A program made the translations under genes and the position numbers. 64,000 bases of DNA, taken from IMG/VR virus record IMGVR_UViG_3300030116_007024, positions 1 to 64,000 of that record; one strand, 5' to 3'. Position 1 is the first letter of the stretch; the number at the start of each line of letters is the position of its first letter. Below are positions 1 through 9,761 of this stretch, one piece after another. Below the pieces are notes generated by a model that saw only the letters and a program-made list of their open reading frames with translations, ran no database searches and had not been told where the DNA came from. The stretch is from a virus.

Positions 1-2
1 TC

Positions 3-539
3 ACAAAGAAGAATCAACCGCATATATTATTAGATACTTTAAAATTAAACACTAAGAAATTTATAGCAGATGGCTCGGCAACTTTTGATATTTCTAATAT
101 TAAAACTCATGTAAATTATAATGAAATAAGTGTTTTTACACAACGTTTATTTTCGCAATATAAGTTATTTTATAAAAATCAGTTTTCAACAATACTTGAA
201 AACCAAGAACAGTTTCATACAATTCAAGTAGCATTGCCAGAAAAATATGCAGACTTAGCAATTTGGCAAGAACAAGTAGAACTAGATTATAAAACCAACA
301 TATATTCAAAACGTTATGCTTGTATGTCGTCTATTAAAAACTTTGCAAAGTACGATATTTTAGATGACTATATACTATTATATTGTGTAAACAAAAACAA
401 TACAAACGATTTAATAGATATTATACGAATACCTATATTAGAAATAAAAAACGAACGAGTGTATAACTTTTGGGTTAACACAAATAAAGATGTACACTTT
501 CTTCATAATCACCAAAAAATCTTAATGGGCATACAATGA
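3..539 (+). CDS. Uncharacterised protein, 5' end cut by the window edge
   Basis: The reading frame is open from position 3 to the TGA at 537-539, so the gene begins upstream of the window and about 178 residues are visible. A TTG at 234 could serve as a start, but the open frame and similar composition upstream argue that it is internal. The visible part is rich in Asn, Lys, Ile and Tyr, with no membrane segment or recognised catalytic motif. Its stop overlaps the ATG of the next gene by four bases, so it belongs to the same transcription unit. Function not recognised. Confidence 0.7.
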   Translation, partial: TKKNQPHILLDTLKLNTKKFIADGSATFDISNIKTHVNYNEISVFTQRLFSQYKLFYKNQFSTILENQEQFHTIQVALPEKYADLAIWQEQVELDYKTNIYSKRYACMSSIKNFAKYDILDDYILLYCVNKNNTNDLIDIIRIPILEIKNERVYNFWVNTNKDVHFLHNHQKILMGIQ

Positions 540-1507
540 AAGTACCAATTACAGAATACGATGTTGTATTCATTAGTTATGATGAGCCCAATGCTGATGA
601 TAACTATGCGGATTTAATTAATAAAATTCCATGGGCTAAACGTTCACATGGAGTATGGGGAAGCGATGCCGCACATAAAGCGGCCGCGGAAATGGCTGAA
701 ACTGATAGATTTATTGGCATTGATGCTGATAATATTATTGATCCTGAATTTTTAAACATTGAATTAGATAATACAACAATTGATCTGTCTATTGATGTTA
801 TTAGCTGGAGTGCTAAAAATCAAGTAAACGGTTTAGTATATGGCAATGGAGGAATCAAGTGTTGGCCAAAAGTGGTTGTTGAGAATATGATGACACATGA
901 AAATGCCAATTCTAAGGAAGGACAAGTAGATTTTTGTTGGGACATACATTATGTGCAAATGAATAACATTTATAGCACAATTTTTAATAATGCAACTCCG
1001 TATCAAGCATATAGAGCAGGCTTTCGTGAAGGCTGTAAAATGAGTTTAGATATGGGAGATGTGGTACCTATAGACCAATTTAAAAAACGAGTACACTATA
1101 AAAATTATAAACGATTATTAGTATGGATGTCTGTTGGTGCAGATACATTAAATGGTTGGTGGTGCATGTATGGTGCTCGCCTAGGATGCTGGATGACAAA
1201 CTTTGAACGAGATAACTGGAATTGGGTCGATGTTCGAGATTTTGAATGGCATACACGTTACTGGAAAGAGAATATTGTTCCACAATTTGAAAACAAAGAA
1301 GGTATTGGTGTAACATGTACTCACACAGGGTGGACATATGACTTTGATAAATTAATATCTGAAACATGTAGAATAGGTGCGGATTTAAGATCAGAATTAA
1401 ATTTAGAAATTGCCGATCTTGATGATTTAGGTAGTAAATTCTTTAAAGAAACTTACACAAATCCGCCACGAACCGCCCCACTAATTAGAGAAGATCAAAT
1501 ATTATGA
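536..1507 (+). CDS. Putative DxD glycosyltransferase-like protein (paralogue of 21877-22605)
   Basis: A 323-residue protein with an N-terminal beta-strand segment (VVFISYDEP) followed near residue 62 by IGIDADN, an acidic DxD-like motif at the position where GT-A fold glycosyltransferases bind the metal and sugar nucleotide. It aligns along most of its length with the 242-residue product of 21877-22605: both share SYxE, DAD, a YGxGG(I/V)K.(W/F)PK block and a VGAD block. The C-terminus here is about 80 residues longer. It overlaps its neighbours by 4 bases on each side. It probably transfers sugars in the cytoplasm; this is fold-level inference and the acceptor is unknown. Confidence 0.6.
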   Translation: MKVPITEYDVVFISYDEPNADDNYADLINKIPWAKRSHGVWGSDAAHKAAAEMAETDRFIGIDADNIIDPEFLNIELDNTTIDLSIDVISWSAKNQVNGLVYGNGGIKCWPKVVVENMMTHENANSKEGQVDFCWDIHYVQMNNIYSTIFNNATPYQAYRAGFREGCKMSLDMGDVVPIDQFKKRVHYKNYKRLLVWMSVGADTLNGWWCMYGARLGCWMTNFERDNWNWVDVRDFEWHTRYWKENIVPQFENKEGIGVTCTHTGWTYDFDKLISETCRIGADLRSELNLEIADLDDLGSKFFKETYTNPPRTAPLIREDQIL

Positions 1508-3012
1508 GTATATTAAATGAAAATTGGGAAAAAAGAGGTAATTATGTAGTTCATTCGTCGCATAATTTTGAATTAATGAAAAACAAACAAAACGAAATAG
1601 GTCCTGGATTTTGTATAGCAAAGTGGAATCAAGTTTCGTTACATTTAGAAACAGGATTGACACATAGTTGTCATCATCCGACAGCTCATGAAATACCGTT
1701 AGCAGAATTATCAATAGATCCTTCTGCATTACACAATACAGAGTTTAAAAAACAACAAAGAAAAGCTATGCTTGAAGGTAATAGGCCTAAAGAATGCGAT
1801 TATTGTTGGCGTGTCGAAGATCAAAATCAGTATAGCGATCGGCAAATGAAAACTATCGAGCCTTGGGCATTAAAAGATTTTGATGACATAAGTTTAATGA
1901 CCGGTGATGAAAATGTTCCTCCAAAATATTTAGAAGTTAGTTTTACTAATGCATGTAATCAAAAATGTATATATTGTGGACCTGAATTTAGTACGGCTTG
2001 GATAGAAGAATTGAAGGAACAAGGACCGGTAGTAGTTCTAAAAGAACATAATAACTTTAAACGTATAGAGCAAGGATGGCAAAATTTAGATGATCTTTAT
2101 TATAAAAAAAATCAAACCAATCCTTATATAGATGCATTTTGGAAATGGTTTCCAGAAATTTATGATAAATTAGAAATATACAGAATAACAGGAGGCGAAC
2201 CTTTATTAAGCAAAGATACTTTTAAAAGTATGGAGTTTTTTTTAAAAAATCCCAATACTAATTTAGCATTAGCAATTAATAGTAACCTTAGTGTACCTGA
2301 AAGCGTGTGGTCAAAATTTATAATTTTATGTAAAAAGCTCATTACTTCAAAAGCAATAGGTAAATTAACAATATTTACAAGTATAGAAAGTTGGGGCGAA
2401 CAAGCAAATTATGCTAGATATGGTTTAGATTTTGATATCTATAGACAACGTATAGAAGAAATTGCAAATATAAATGATTTAAGATGTGTTTTTATGTCTA
2501 CTTATAATATTTTAAGTGTACCTTCTTTTTATAAAATATTAGAATGGCAATTAGAGCTAAAGAAAAAATACAATACAATAAATCTAGATAATGAAAAACG
2601 ATCACATTCTTGGTTGATGGGTATAGATATCCCGTACCTTAGACATCCTCAATATTTAGATGTAGGTATTCTCACAGATGATATAAAAGAAAAATATATG
2701 TTACCTTGTTTAGATTTCATGAAAAACAATATTTCAACAAACCATACCGGATTTGAAGAATACGAAATGATTAAGTTTCAACGTATTATAGAATCTATTG
2801 ATATTCCTAAAGAAAATAAAACAAAATTAAGTATACGTAGAGCAAAATTTTATGATGTAATAAATGAAATGGACAAAAGACGAGGTACAAATTTTTTAAA
2901 GACTTTTCCTGAATTAAAAGAATTTTATTTTGAATGTGAAAAAAATAGGAATATGATAAAATATGCGGTAAATGTAATGGCAGATGGAGAAGCATATGAG
3001 TACAGTTCATAA
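1504..3012 (+). CDS. Radical SAM protein with variant N-terminal twitch-like domain
   Basis: A 502-residue radical SAM enzyme. The SAM [4Fe-4S] site is CNQKCIYC (Cys151, 155, 158), followed by the SAM-contact motif TGGEP around residue 234. An N-terminal auxiliary-cluster-like domain precedes the barrel: FCIAKW (Cys37), SCHHP (Cys56) and CDYCW (Cys98, Cys101). The usual CC pair of this domain is replaced by Cys-His-His. It is closely related in layout to the next gene, suggesting tandem duplication. It starts at an ATGA overlap. Reductive SAM cleavage giving a 5'-deoxyadenosyl radical is expected from the family; the substrate is unknown. Confidence 0.85.
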   Translation: MSILNENWEKRGNYVVHSSHNFELMKNKQNEIGPGFCIAKWNQVSLHLETGLTHSCHHPTAHEIPLAELSIDPSALHNTEFKKQQRKAMLEGNRPKECDYCWRVEDQNQYSDRQMKTIEPWALKDFDDISLMTGDENVPPKYLEVSFTNACNQKCIYCGPEFSTAWIEELKEQGPVVVLKEHNNFKRIEQGWQNLDDLYYKKNQTNPYIDAFWKWFPEIYDKLEIYRITGGEPLLSKDTFKSMEFFLKNPNTNLALAINSNLSVPESVWSKFIILCKKLITSKAIGKLTIFTSIESWGEQANYARYGLDFDIYRQRIEEIANINDLRCVFMSTYNILSVPSFYKILEWQLELKKKYNTINLDNEKRSHSWLMGIDIPYLRHPQYLDVGILTDDIKEKYMLPCLDFMKNNISTNHTGFEEYEMIKFQRIIESIDIPKENKTKLSIRRAKFYDVINEMDKRRGTNFLKTFPELKEFYFECEKNRNMIKYAVNVMADGEAYEYSS

Positions 3013-4504
3013 AGCATTTTTAGAGCCTACTATTAGCTATATTAAACGAGTTCTCAATTCAAAAAGTAAATCATTTTGCGGAGCAAAATGGTATAATGCA
3101 ACTATATGGCTAGGACAAGGAGTTAATTCTAGTTGTCACCATCCACCTCCGCATCCTATAGACCAAAATGAGATTAAAACTAATTATAAAGCAATTCATA
3201 ATACAAAATATAAAAAAATAGTTCGTAAACAAATGTTAGAAGGAATTCGGCCTTCTGAATGCGAATATTGTTGGAAAATAGAAGATAATAATATTAATAA
3301 TATAAGTGATAGATTTCATAAAAGTGCAGTATATACAGAAAAAGAATTGCGAGATATTACTAAATTAAAATGGAATGAAGATGTAGATTTATTAACATTA
3401 GAAATTGCATTTGATAATAATTGTAATTTTGCATGTAGTTATTGTAATCCTACGTGCTCCACTACATGGAGTAAAGATATAAAAACACATGGTGCATATG
3501 ATAGTTTACAAGGAGCAGATGATGTCGGTTTAACATTTGCTCAAACCGGAGAATGGGCGTTACCACATGGATCAAAAAATGAGAATAATCCTTATGTAGA
3601 AGCATTTTGGAAATGGTGGGATGCTGATTTATGTACTACATTAAAAGAATTGCGGGTAACTGGTGGTGAACCAACTGTTAGTAATAATTTTTGGAAGTTA
3701 TTAGATTGGTGGAAAGAGCATAAAGAATGCCAAGTAATATTAGCAATTAATTCTAATTTAGGTTTTAAATTTGATATATGCGATAAATTAGTTAAAGCTA
3801 GCCATTATATAAACACATGTCATATTTACACAAGTAACGAAAGTTATGGCAAACATGCAGAATACATTAGAGATGGATTAGTTTGGGACCTATGGACTGA
3901 TAATTTAAATATTATAGCAAAACATAGTAGAATAAAATTAATACATATAATGTTTACGATTAATGCATTGTGTTTAGCAAGCATTACAAAATTAATAGAA
4001 TATATTTTTACTTTTCAAGAAACATATAAAGATATTAAAATAGATATGAGTTTTAATATCTTGCGGTGGCCTAGTTTTCAAAGTATTACAACATTACCTA
4101 AATATTTGGTTGAACAAAAAATTAAAGAATTGGAGGAATTTATAGAACATAATAGTCAGCCACCATATTTTAAGGAAGGTTTAAAAAGTCATCAAGTAGA
4201 TAGATTAACTACTTTAATAAATTATTTAAAAAACGAAGTTGAAGGATTTGATGGCGCAACCGATTTAACCAAAAGACAACAAAATTTTAAAGCATTTTAT
4301 ACTCAATACGATCAACGCAGAAATAAATCTTTTATTGATACATTTGCTGATTGGCCAGAATTAGTTAAATGGTATAATTCTTTAGATTATGAATTTGTAC
4401 CTCAAGAACAAACTAGCGGTGTTCAACCTAAAAATGATCATTATGAAAGAGTGTTAAAGGAAAATAAGGAACAGGTACTTCTCCTTATGGAGGAAAGTAT
4501 GTAG
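2996..4504 (+). CDS. Radical SAM protein with variant N-terminal twitch-like domain
   Basis: A 502-residue paralogue of the preceding enzyme. The start at 2996 is chosen because a GGAG Shine-Dalgarno sequence lies 6 bases upstream; an in-frame ATG at 2984 would add four residues. The N-terminal domain has FCGAKW (Cys28), SSCHHP (Cys47) and CEYCW (Cys89, Cys92). The radical SAM site CNFACSYC (Cys143, 147, 150) is followed by CNPTCSTTW and TGGEP. As in its neighbour, a long insertion of about 70 residues separates the Cys motif from GGE, and a shared YxxAFWKWW segment lies within it. Substrate unknown. The pair probably acts on related substrates or sequential positions. Confidence 0.85.
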   Translation: MSTVHKAFLEPTISYIKRVLNSKSKSFCGAKWYNATIWLGQGVNSSCHHPPPHPIDQNEIKTNYKAIHNTKYKKIVRKQMLEGIRPSECEYCWKIEDNNINNISDRFHKSAVYTEKELRDITKLKWNEDVDLLTLEIAFDNNCNFACSYCNPTCSTTWSKDIKTHGAYDSLQGADDVGLTFAQTGEWALPHGSKNENNPYVEAFWKWWDADLCTTLKELRVTGGEPTVSNNFWKLLDWWKEHKECQVILAINSNLGFKFDICDKLVKASHYINTCHIYTSNESYGKHAEYIRDGLVWDLWTDNLNIIAKHSRIKLIHIMFTINALCLASITKLIEYIFTFQETYKDIKIDMSFNILRWPSFQSITTLPKYLVEQKIKELEEFIEHNSQPPYFKEGLKSHQVDRLTTLINYLKNEVEGFDGATDLTKRQQNFKAFYTQYDQRRNKSFIDTFADWPELVKWYNSLDYEFVPQEQTSGVQPKNDHYERVLKENKEQVLLLMEESM

Positions 4505-5671
4505 GTGAGTTCAATGATAAAATATGAAGATATTAAAAAAATTCACGTTGAATTAAGTTCAAAATGTAATGCTAGTTGCCCTGGATGTCCCAGAAATGTT
4601 CAAGGAGGTTACGAGCTTCCTTCATTAAAAAAAGCAGAATTAAGTATAGATGATTTTAAAAAACTTTTTTTAAAAGATTTTTTAAAACAAATAGATTCGA
4701 TTTTATTTTGCGGTAATTATGGCGATCCTATTACTTGCAACGACATTATTCCCATATTAACTTATATTAAATCATGTAGTGACGCAAATATAAGAATTCA
4801 TACTAATGGTAGTCTTAGAACCCCCGAATTTTGGAAAAACATTGCAACTATTCTTTCGCCATCTGATACGATTATATGGAGTATAGATGGATTAAGCGAC
4901 ACGAATCATTTATATAGACGAGGTACTGATTGGAATAAAATTATTGATAATGCAACTTCATTTATAGAAGCAGGAGGTGTCGCAACTTGGGAATATTTAA
5001 TTTTTAAGCATAACGAGCATCAAATAAATGAAGCACATGAATTATCAAAAAAATTAGGATTTCATTATTTTGCTCCTAAAAAAGCATTTGGGTTTGAATC
5101 GGGCAATTATGCAGTTAAAGCAATGCAAGTTGTTAATAAAAATGGTGATCATGATTATTTTATACATCCTCCTAGTGAGAAAAATAGAAATATAGATGTT
5201 TTAAAAGCAAAGCAAAATAAAAACGAAAAACTACATCCTCATTCCTATAATCGTAATAAATTTATTGAAGATTATAATATAAAGTGTAAAGAATCAAATA
5301 AACTAGTTTCAGAAGGTTATTTTGATTATTTAGATAATGTAGAAATAAGTTGTAGCACCATAAACAATTCTGAGATATTTGTAGATAGTCTAGGAGGAGT
5401 TCATCCGTGTTGTTACTTAGGACATGTATCACAAGAAGCCGATTCACATGTAGAAATTCAATATGCTAATTTTATAAATATGCTAGGAACATCATACAAT
5501 TTTAATGGTATTACACATGGTGTTCGTCATATAGTAGAAAATTCATATTTTAATCTAATAAAAGAAACTTGGTCAAAGACTCATAGAAATGGTCGAATAG
5601 CACAATGCTCTAGAATGTGTTCAAAAAATGATAATATTATAGATAGTTTATATAATAAAGAAAATGCATAA
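4505..5671 (+). CDS. Radical SAM protein with C-terminal SPASM-like domain
   Basis: A 388-residue radical SAM enzyme with the SAM cluster motif CNASCPGC near the N-terminus (Cys21, 25, 28) and CGNYGDP in place of the canonical GGE. The C-terminal third has cysteines typical of a SPASM auxiliary-cluster domain (SCS, HPCCYLGH, CSRMC). The start is GTG at 4505, 10 bases after a GGAGG; ATG at 4514, 6 bases after AGGTG, is equally possible. It resembles the product of 26720-27796 in domain order and in the unusual GNxGDP motif. It probably modifies a peptide or small molecule; the substrate is unknown. Confidence 0.85.
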   Translation: MSSMIKYEDIKKIHVELSSKCNASCPGCPRNVQGGYELPSLKKAELSIDDFKKLFLKDFLKQIDSILFCGNYGDPITCNDIIPILTYIKSCSDANIRIHTNGSLRTPEFWKNIATILSPSDTIIWSIDGLSDTNHLYRRGTDWNKIIDNATSFIEAGGVATWEYLIFKHNEHQINEAHELSKKLGFHYFAPKKAFGFESGNYAVKAMQVVNKNGDHDYFIHPPSEKNRNIDVLKAKQNKNEKLHPHSYNRNKFIEDYNIKCKESNKLVSEGYFDYLDNVEISCSTINNSEIFVDSLGGVHPCCYLGHVSQEADSHVEIQYANFINMLGTSYNFNGITHGVRHIVENSYFNLIKETWSKTHRNGRIAQCSRMCSKNDNIIDSLYNKENA

Positions 5672-7301
5672 TTATAATTTTGTTTTTAAAAAAGACGATG
5701 TTGGTAACTTTTTAAAAAATCAACCTTTTGTTTTTAGCTTAGAAAATGAGTGGGTTAATCACATAAAAAAAGCATCTGAGATATTTTTTTATAGAATAAA
5801 TTATGGAGCATATAGACAGCATAAAAATTACAATACTATTAAAAATATTTCTCACCATCATATAAATTTTAATATAACAGATTTAGAAGATTTATCAGAA
5901 AAAGATTATTGTTATTATTATATATCTTTTAATGTAATGTATGCCATGTTTCTACCACAAGACTTTAATAACAAAGGTAATGTAGAAAAAACAGGTAGTG
6001 CAGAAATTTTATCAACTTTGGAGAATAGTTGTAAGTTTATTCTTCCGGATGAAATTAAAAAATTATTAGATAAAGATAAATGTAAAATTATTTTAGATAC
6101 TTCTAAAGAAGGAGTCGGACATTTAATTCAATGGGATAAATTTTTTAAACTTACAAATTTAACACCTGATCAAGTTATACATACAACTGGAGATGTTTTA
6201 TTAGGAAGTAACATTAGTATTCCGACTACATTTTATAATCATTGGGAAAGAAATGTTGCAACATTATCATTTTCAAGACACCATGAAGTAATACATAAAT
6301 TAGAAGAATTAATATTAACTAAAGAGAAACGAAAATGGTATGGTTTATGTCTAAACAGAGTTACAAAACCCCACAGAATAGAAATTTGTAAATTTGTTGC
6401 CGAAAATTTACCAAATAAAATAGATTATAGTTTTGGTTTATTTAGTTGGAATACTTTACTTGAACGAGATAAACAAACCGACAAGCCGTTAGATACCGCA
6501 TTGTTTCAAGAATGGAAATATCGTATAGCCAATGATACTGCTAGTTATTTTGCAAATCCAGCTGATGCTAAAGAATATTTTACATGGTTATCTAAACACA
6601 ACGAAAAATCTAGTGATTTAGAACCCAATACATCATTTAGTCATAATATGGTGACTTTTTTTAATAATAATTCATATTATAATTCTTATTTTAGTATTGT
6701 ATGTGAAACATTTTATGAACAACAAGGTGCCTTGTTTGTATCTGAAAAAATTTTTAAACCTATAGCATATTTACAACCATTTATTGTAGTCGGCCAAGCA
6801 TATGTTATAGAATATATGAGGCATTTAGGATATGATGTATTTGATGATATAATAGATCATTCATATGATAAAATATTAAATCCTAGACATAGAATGGAAA
6901 AAATAAAAAAAGAATTAATTAGACTATGTCGTATACCATCAGACCAATGGGCTGATATTTTATATCATATATTTCCTAGATTATATAGCAATTATCATCA
7001 TTTAAATTTAGCATTTTATAGAGATGATAAATTACATATGCCTATTCATTTAAATGAACCAAAATATTACGAACCAATACATTCTTTTGAAACAAAAGAA
7101 GAGTATAGAAAATTATCTAGTTTGCTTAATTCTAAAGTAGAACTATCTAACTCATTTTATTCGTCATTGTATTCTAATATGGAATATGCAAATTTGAGAG
7201 GCAGGACATACACTAATGAAATATATAATCATCTTTTATTAAATAAAAACATGACTAATTCTTATTATAATAAAAACTATAATTATGATAGTACAACATA
7301 A
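5664..7301 (+). CDS. Putative glycosyltransferase, TEKIFKPI family, copy 1
   Basis: A 545-residue soluble protein. The C-terminal half carries SEKIFKPIAYLQPFIVVG, followed by a GYDVFDDIIDHSYD block. This resembles the nucleotide-sugar-binding C-terminal lobe of fucosyltransferase/exostosin-type (GT-B) enzymes, which have an E-K-[IL] motif followed by a hydrophobic strand. A second conserved block, LCLNRVTKPHR near residue 227, is shared with the product of 10565-11908. It overlaps the preceding gene by 8 bases. It is one of three paralogues in the window. The assignment rests on motif resemblance only; donor and acceptor are unknown. Confidence 0.6.
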   Translation: MHNYNFVFKKDDVGNFLKNQPFVFSLENEWVNHIKKASEIFFYRINYGAYRQHKNYNTIKNISHHHINFNITDLEDLSEKDYCYYYISFNVMYAMFLPQDFNNKGNVEKTGSAEILSTLENSCKFILPDEIKKLLDKDKCKIILDTSKEGVGHLIQWDKFFKLTNLTPDQVIHTTGDVLLGSNISIPTTFYNHWERNVATLSFSRHHEVIHKLEELILTKEKRKWYGLCLNRVTKPHRIEICKFVAENLPNKIDYSFGLFSWNTLLERDKQTDKPLDTALFQEWKYRIANDTASYFANPADAKEYFTWLSKHNEKSSDLEPNTSFSHNMVTFFNNNSYYNSYFSIVCETFYEQQGALFVSEKIFKPIAYLQPFIVVGQAYVIEYMRHLGYDVFDDIIDHSYDKILNPRHRMEKIKKELIRLCRIPSDQWADILYHIFPRLYSNYHHLNLAFYRDDKLHMPIHLNEPKYYEPIHSFETKEEYRKLSSLLNSKVELSNSFYSSLYSNMEYANLRGRTYTNEIYNHLLLNKNMTNSYYNKNYNYDSTT

Positions 7302-7782
7302 ATGTTTAGTTATTATTGATCCGTGGGCTCGGCATGGTCCTGGAGAAACATATACAAAAATAATTTTATCATTAGAAAAAATAAAATATCCTGTTGTTAT
7401 GGTTAATTATGACGAAACGCCTTATACATATATAGAACGAGCATGTAGAAATGGTACTAATCAAATGCCATATAATGATGGGGTTGGTAGTTATGATTAT
7501 AGCAATAGAATAACAACAAATGATGAGTCAATTTTTTTGCGTTTTTTAATGCATAATAATATAACAGAATTAAACTATTGTGGTGTTAGTTTTCCTGGTT
7601 GTGTTTGGCATCGACCATTAGGTATGCAATACATGAAAGATAAATTTAAATGTAATGTTGTAATTGATTTATGTGATAATAATTATACGCAAGGACCAAC
7701 TATTGATAAAATACATGCCCAATATAAATTTGCCAAATTTAGGAATATTCCTGTAAAATATTCAAATGAAATATATTCGTAA
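7285..7782 (+). CDS. Isochorismatase-fold (cysteine hydrolase-like) protein
   Basis: A 165-residue protein. The N-terminal strand CLVIIDPW (Asp12) and the motif ELNYCGVSFPGCVWHR (Cys106) match the layout of the isochorismatase/nicotinamidase superfamily, where an early Asp and a Cys in a G-V-x-x-x-x-C-V turn are catalytic. The catalytic Lys normally between them could not be placed with confidence, so it may be inactive or divergent. The product of 12702-13250 is a paralogue with the same Asp and Cys layout. It overlaps both neighbours by about 17 bases. If active it would hydrolyse a small amide or enol ether; the substrate is unknown. Confidence 0.5.
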   Translation: MIVQHKCLVIIDPWARHGPGETYTKIILSLEKIKYPVVMVNYDETPYTYIERACRNGTNQMPYNDGVGSYDYSNRITTNDESIFLRFLMHNNITELNYCGVSFPGCVWHRPLGMQYMKDKFKCNVVIDLCDNNYTQGPTIDKIHAQYKFAKFRNIPVKYSNEIYS

Positions 7783-9022
7783 TAAATTTTATTATTATTT
7801 TAATAAATCAAAAACAAATTATAATATTTTAGGACGTGGATATTTTGGAAATCCTATTCAAGAATCTTTTTATTATGATGCAATTCCTCAATATCAAATA
7901 CCTAAAGATAAGTATTCTTTAATGTTTTGTATAAATCATAAAAAAATAAATGAATGGATAGATAACAAATTTAAAAAAATATCTTTATCAAATAATATTA
8001 TAGATGACGTTAATAATGATAAATGTAACATTTTATTAAATCATAGCCACGAACCTTTTAATAATTTGCCTTTTGATCAAATAAAAAATCAATTTATAAA
8101 TGTAAAGCAAGATAATTTAATATGGATAACAGGCGATAGTAATTTGAATATGTCTAATGAAATATCATCAACTTGGACAAATATTTTTGAAAGATTAACA
8201 TATATGTTACTTCAAGGAAGTAACATAGCTAGAGAAGATTGGATAGAATTGTTAGTGCAACAACATAACCGAATAACAAATAGAACTAATAGAAAACATA
8301 AATTATTATTATATATGCGTCGTCCTAAACCATGGAGGATTGCATTAATGAGTAAAATGTTTGAAAATAGTCTTGTTGAATCACAAGAAACAATCATATC
8401 CTGGGGAGGATCTTCTGGAAGCGGGTATAAAGAAACAACAAAATCTTCATGGGATACATCATTAGATAATATTAGAAATATTAATACTACTTGTTCCCAA
8501 CAAGTATTGGATAAAATTTTAGATATTCAACATCCAATAAAATTAATAGGAAAAGAAAAAGTATTTCCTGACTTTACTATAGGTAAAAATCATAATTATC
8601 TTGTTTCGTCTATAGCAACTCCTTCGCCGACATTAGATATAAACGATGTTGTTAATACATATTTTCAAATAGTATCTGAAGCCAGAATAGATAATAATAT
8701 AGGTTTTATAACAGAAAAAATATATAAAACAATAGCAAGTATGCAACCATTTGTAATTTTTGGACCACCTAACACAGTAACATTTTTAGAAAATCAAGGA
8801 TATAAAATTAAAAATAATTTTATAGATCATAGTTACGATAAAATAGAAACAACAGAAAAAAGATTTAATGCATTATGGGCTGAAATTGAAAGATTAATGA
8901 AATTATCTCATAAGGAATGGGTAGATATTTTATATAATTTGTTACCAGACTTATTATACAATATTAATAATTTTCAGAAATGTTTTCATAGATTATATAA
9001 TGAAAAATATATTGCAAAATAA
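7766..9022 (+). CDS. Putative glycosyltransferase, TEKIFKPI family, copy 2 (divergent)
   Basis: A 418-residue protein sharing the C-terminal block FITEKIYKTIASMQPFVIFG and the following NFIDHSYDKIE segment with the products of 5664-7301 and 10565-11908. The LCLNR..HR block is weakly kept as LLYMRRPKPWR. The N-terminal region is less conserved and begins with a Tyr/Phe/Asn-rich stretch. Transcription is coupled to its neighbours by overlaps of 17 and 23 bases. By analogy with its paralogues it is inferred to be a GT-B glycosyltransferase, the most diverged of the three. Confidence 0.5.
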   Translation: MKYIRNKFYYYFNKSKTNYNILGRGYFGNPIQESFYYDAIPQYQIPKDKYSLMFCINHKKINEWIDNKFKKISLSNNIIDDVNNDKCNILLNHSHEPFNNLPFDQIKNQFINVKQDNLIWITGDSNLNMSNEISSTWTNIFERLTYMLLQGSNIAREDWIELLVQQHNRITNRTNRKHKLLLYMRRPKPWRIALMSKMFENSLVESQETIISWGGSSGSGYKETTKSSWDTSLDNIRNINTTCSQQVLDKILDIQHPIKLIGKEKVFPDFTIGKNHNYLVSSIATPSPTLDINDVVNTYFQIVSEARIDNNIGFITEKIYKTIASMQPFVIFGPPNTVTFLENQGYKIKNNFIDHSYDKIETTEKRFNALWAEIERLMKLSHKEWVDILYNLLPDLLYNINNFQKCFHRLYNEKYIAK

Positions 9023-9761
9023 TACAATCGTTTTAACACAAATCCGTTCCGGCGGTACTGTTTTAGACTCGTTATTATCTCTCATACATAAGAAAAAAAA
9101 TATAGAATTTCATAATTTTTGGCAATATGTCCCTGATGCAGGTTCGCCTAAAGAATTGGAACAGCAATTTGAAAAAATATATGATAAAATTGCATTATTA
9201 AATGTAAAATGGAATATTCGATTAATAATACCAGAATTAATAAATTTAAATAATGCAGGATATATTACAACGCCAGTGATATCAAAATTATTTAAAAAAT
9301 TAATAACACCAGCAGTAAAAATTTTTTTATATAGACAAGATATTGAGGATTGGTTTTTAAGTTATATAATTGCCGAAAAAACACAAGTATTTCATGTTAA
9401 TGATATTAATAATAATTTAAATTTAGATAAATCTTTTGATGTAAATGAAAACGAAATAATAAAATTTTTAGATACATTATTATTAACAAAAAATGTTTTT
9501 AATTTAATTGAAGATGATAAAACAGTATATATAGAATATAATGATCTATTAAATAAAAAAATATTTTGTGAAGAATTAGGTATAACATTTACTGATAATG
9601 ATAACACGTTTTTAGAAACAGATAATAATGGTTATCCGGTTAAAAAATTATATAGTAAAAATGAAAAAATAAATAAAATTAACAACTGGTCTAAAATTTC
9701 AAAAATTCTACATAATTATTGTAATTACCTCGGTTTTAACAATTCTTTTTTTTATGATTAA
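9000..9761 (+). CDS. Sulfotransferase-like P-loop protein
   Basis: A 253-residue protein. TQIRSGGTVLDSLLSL near residues 13-28 resembles the 5'-phosphosulfate loop of PAPS-dependent sulfotransferases (RSGS-type loop followed by a helix). KIFLYRQDIEDWFLSY near residues 107-122 resembles the 3'-phosphate motif (LxR.P.d...S). The C-terminal half is very Asn/Lys-rich and poorly conserved. A second, different sulfotransferase-like gene follows directly. A role in sulfating a glycan made by the neighbouring glycosyltransferases is inferred. Confidence 0.5.
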   Translation: MKNILQNNTIVLTQIRSGGTVLDSLLSLIHKKKNIEFHNFWQYVPDAGSPKELEQQFEKIYDKIALLNVKWNIRLIIPELINLNNAGYITTPVISKLFKKLITPAVKIFLYRQDIEDWFLSYIIAEKTQVFHVNDINNNLNLDKSFDVNENEIIKFLDTLLLTKNVFNLIEDDKTVYIEYNDLLNKKIFCEELGITFTDNDNTFLETDNNGYPVKKLYSKNEKINKINNWSKISKILHNYCNYLGFNNSFFYD

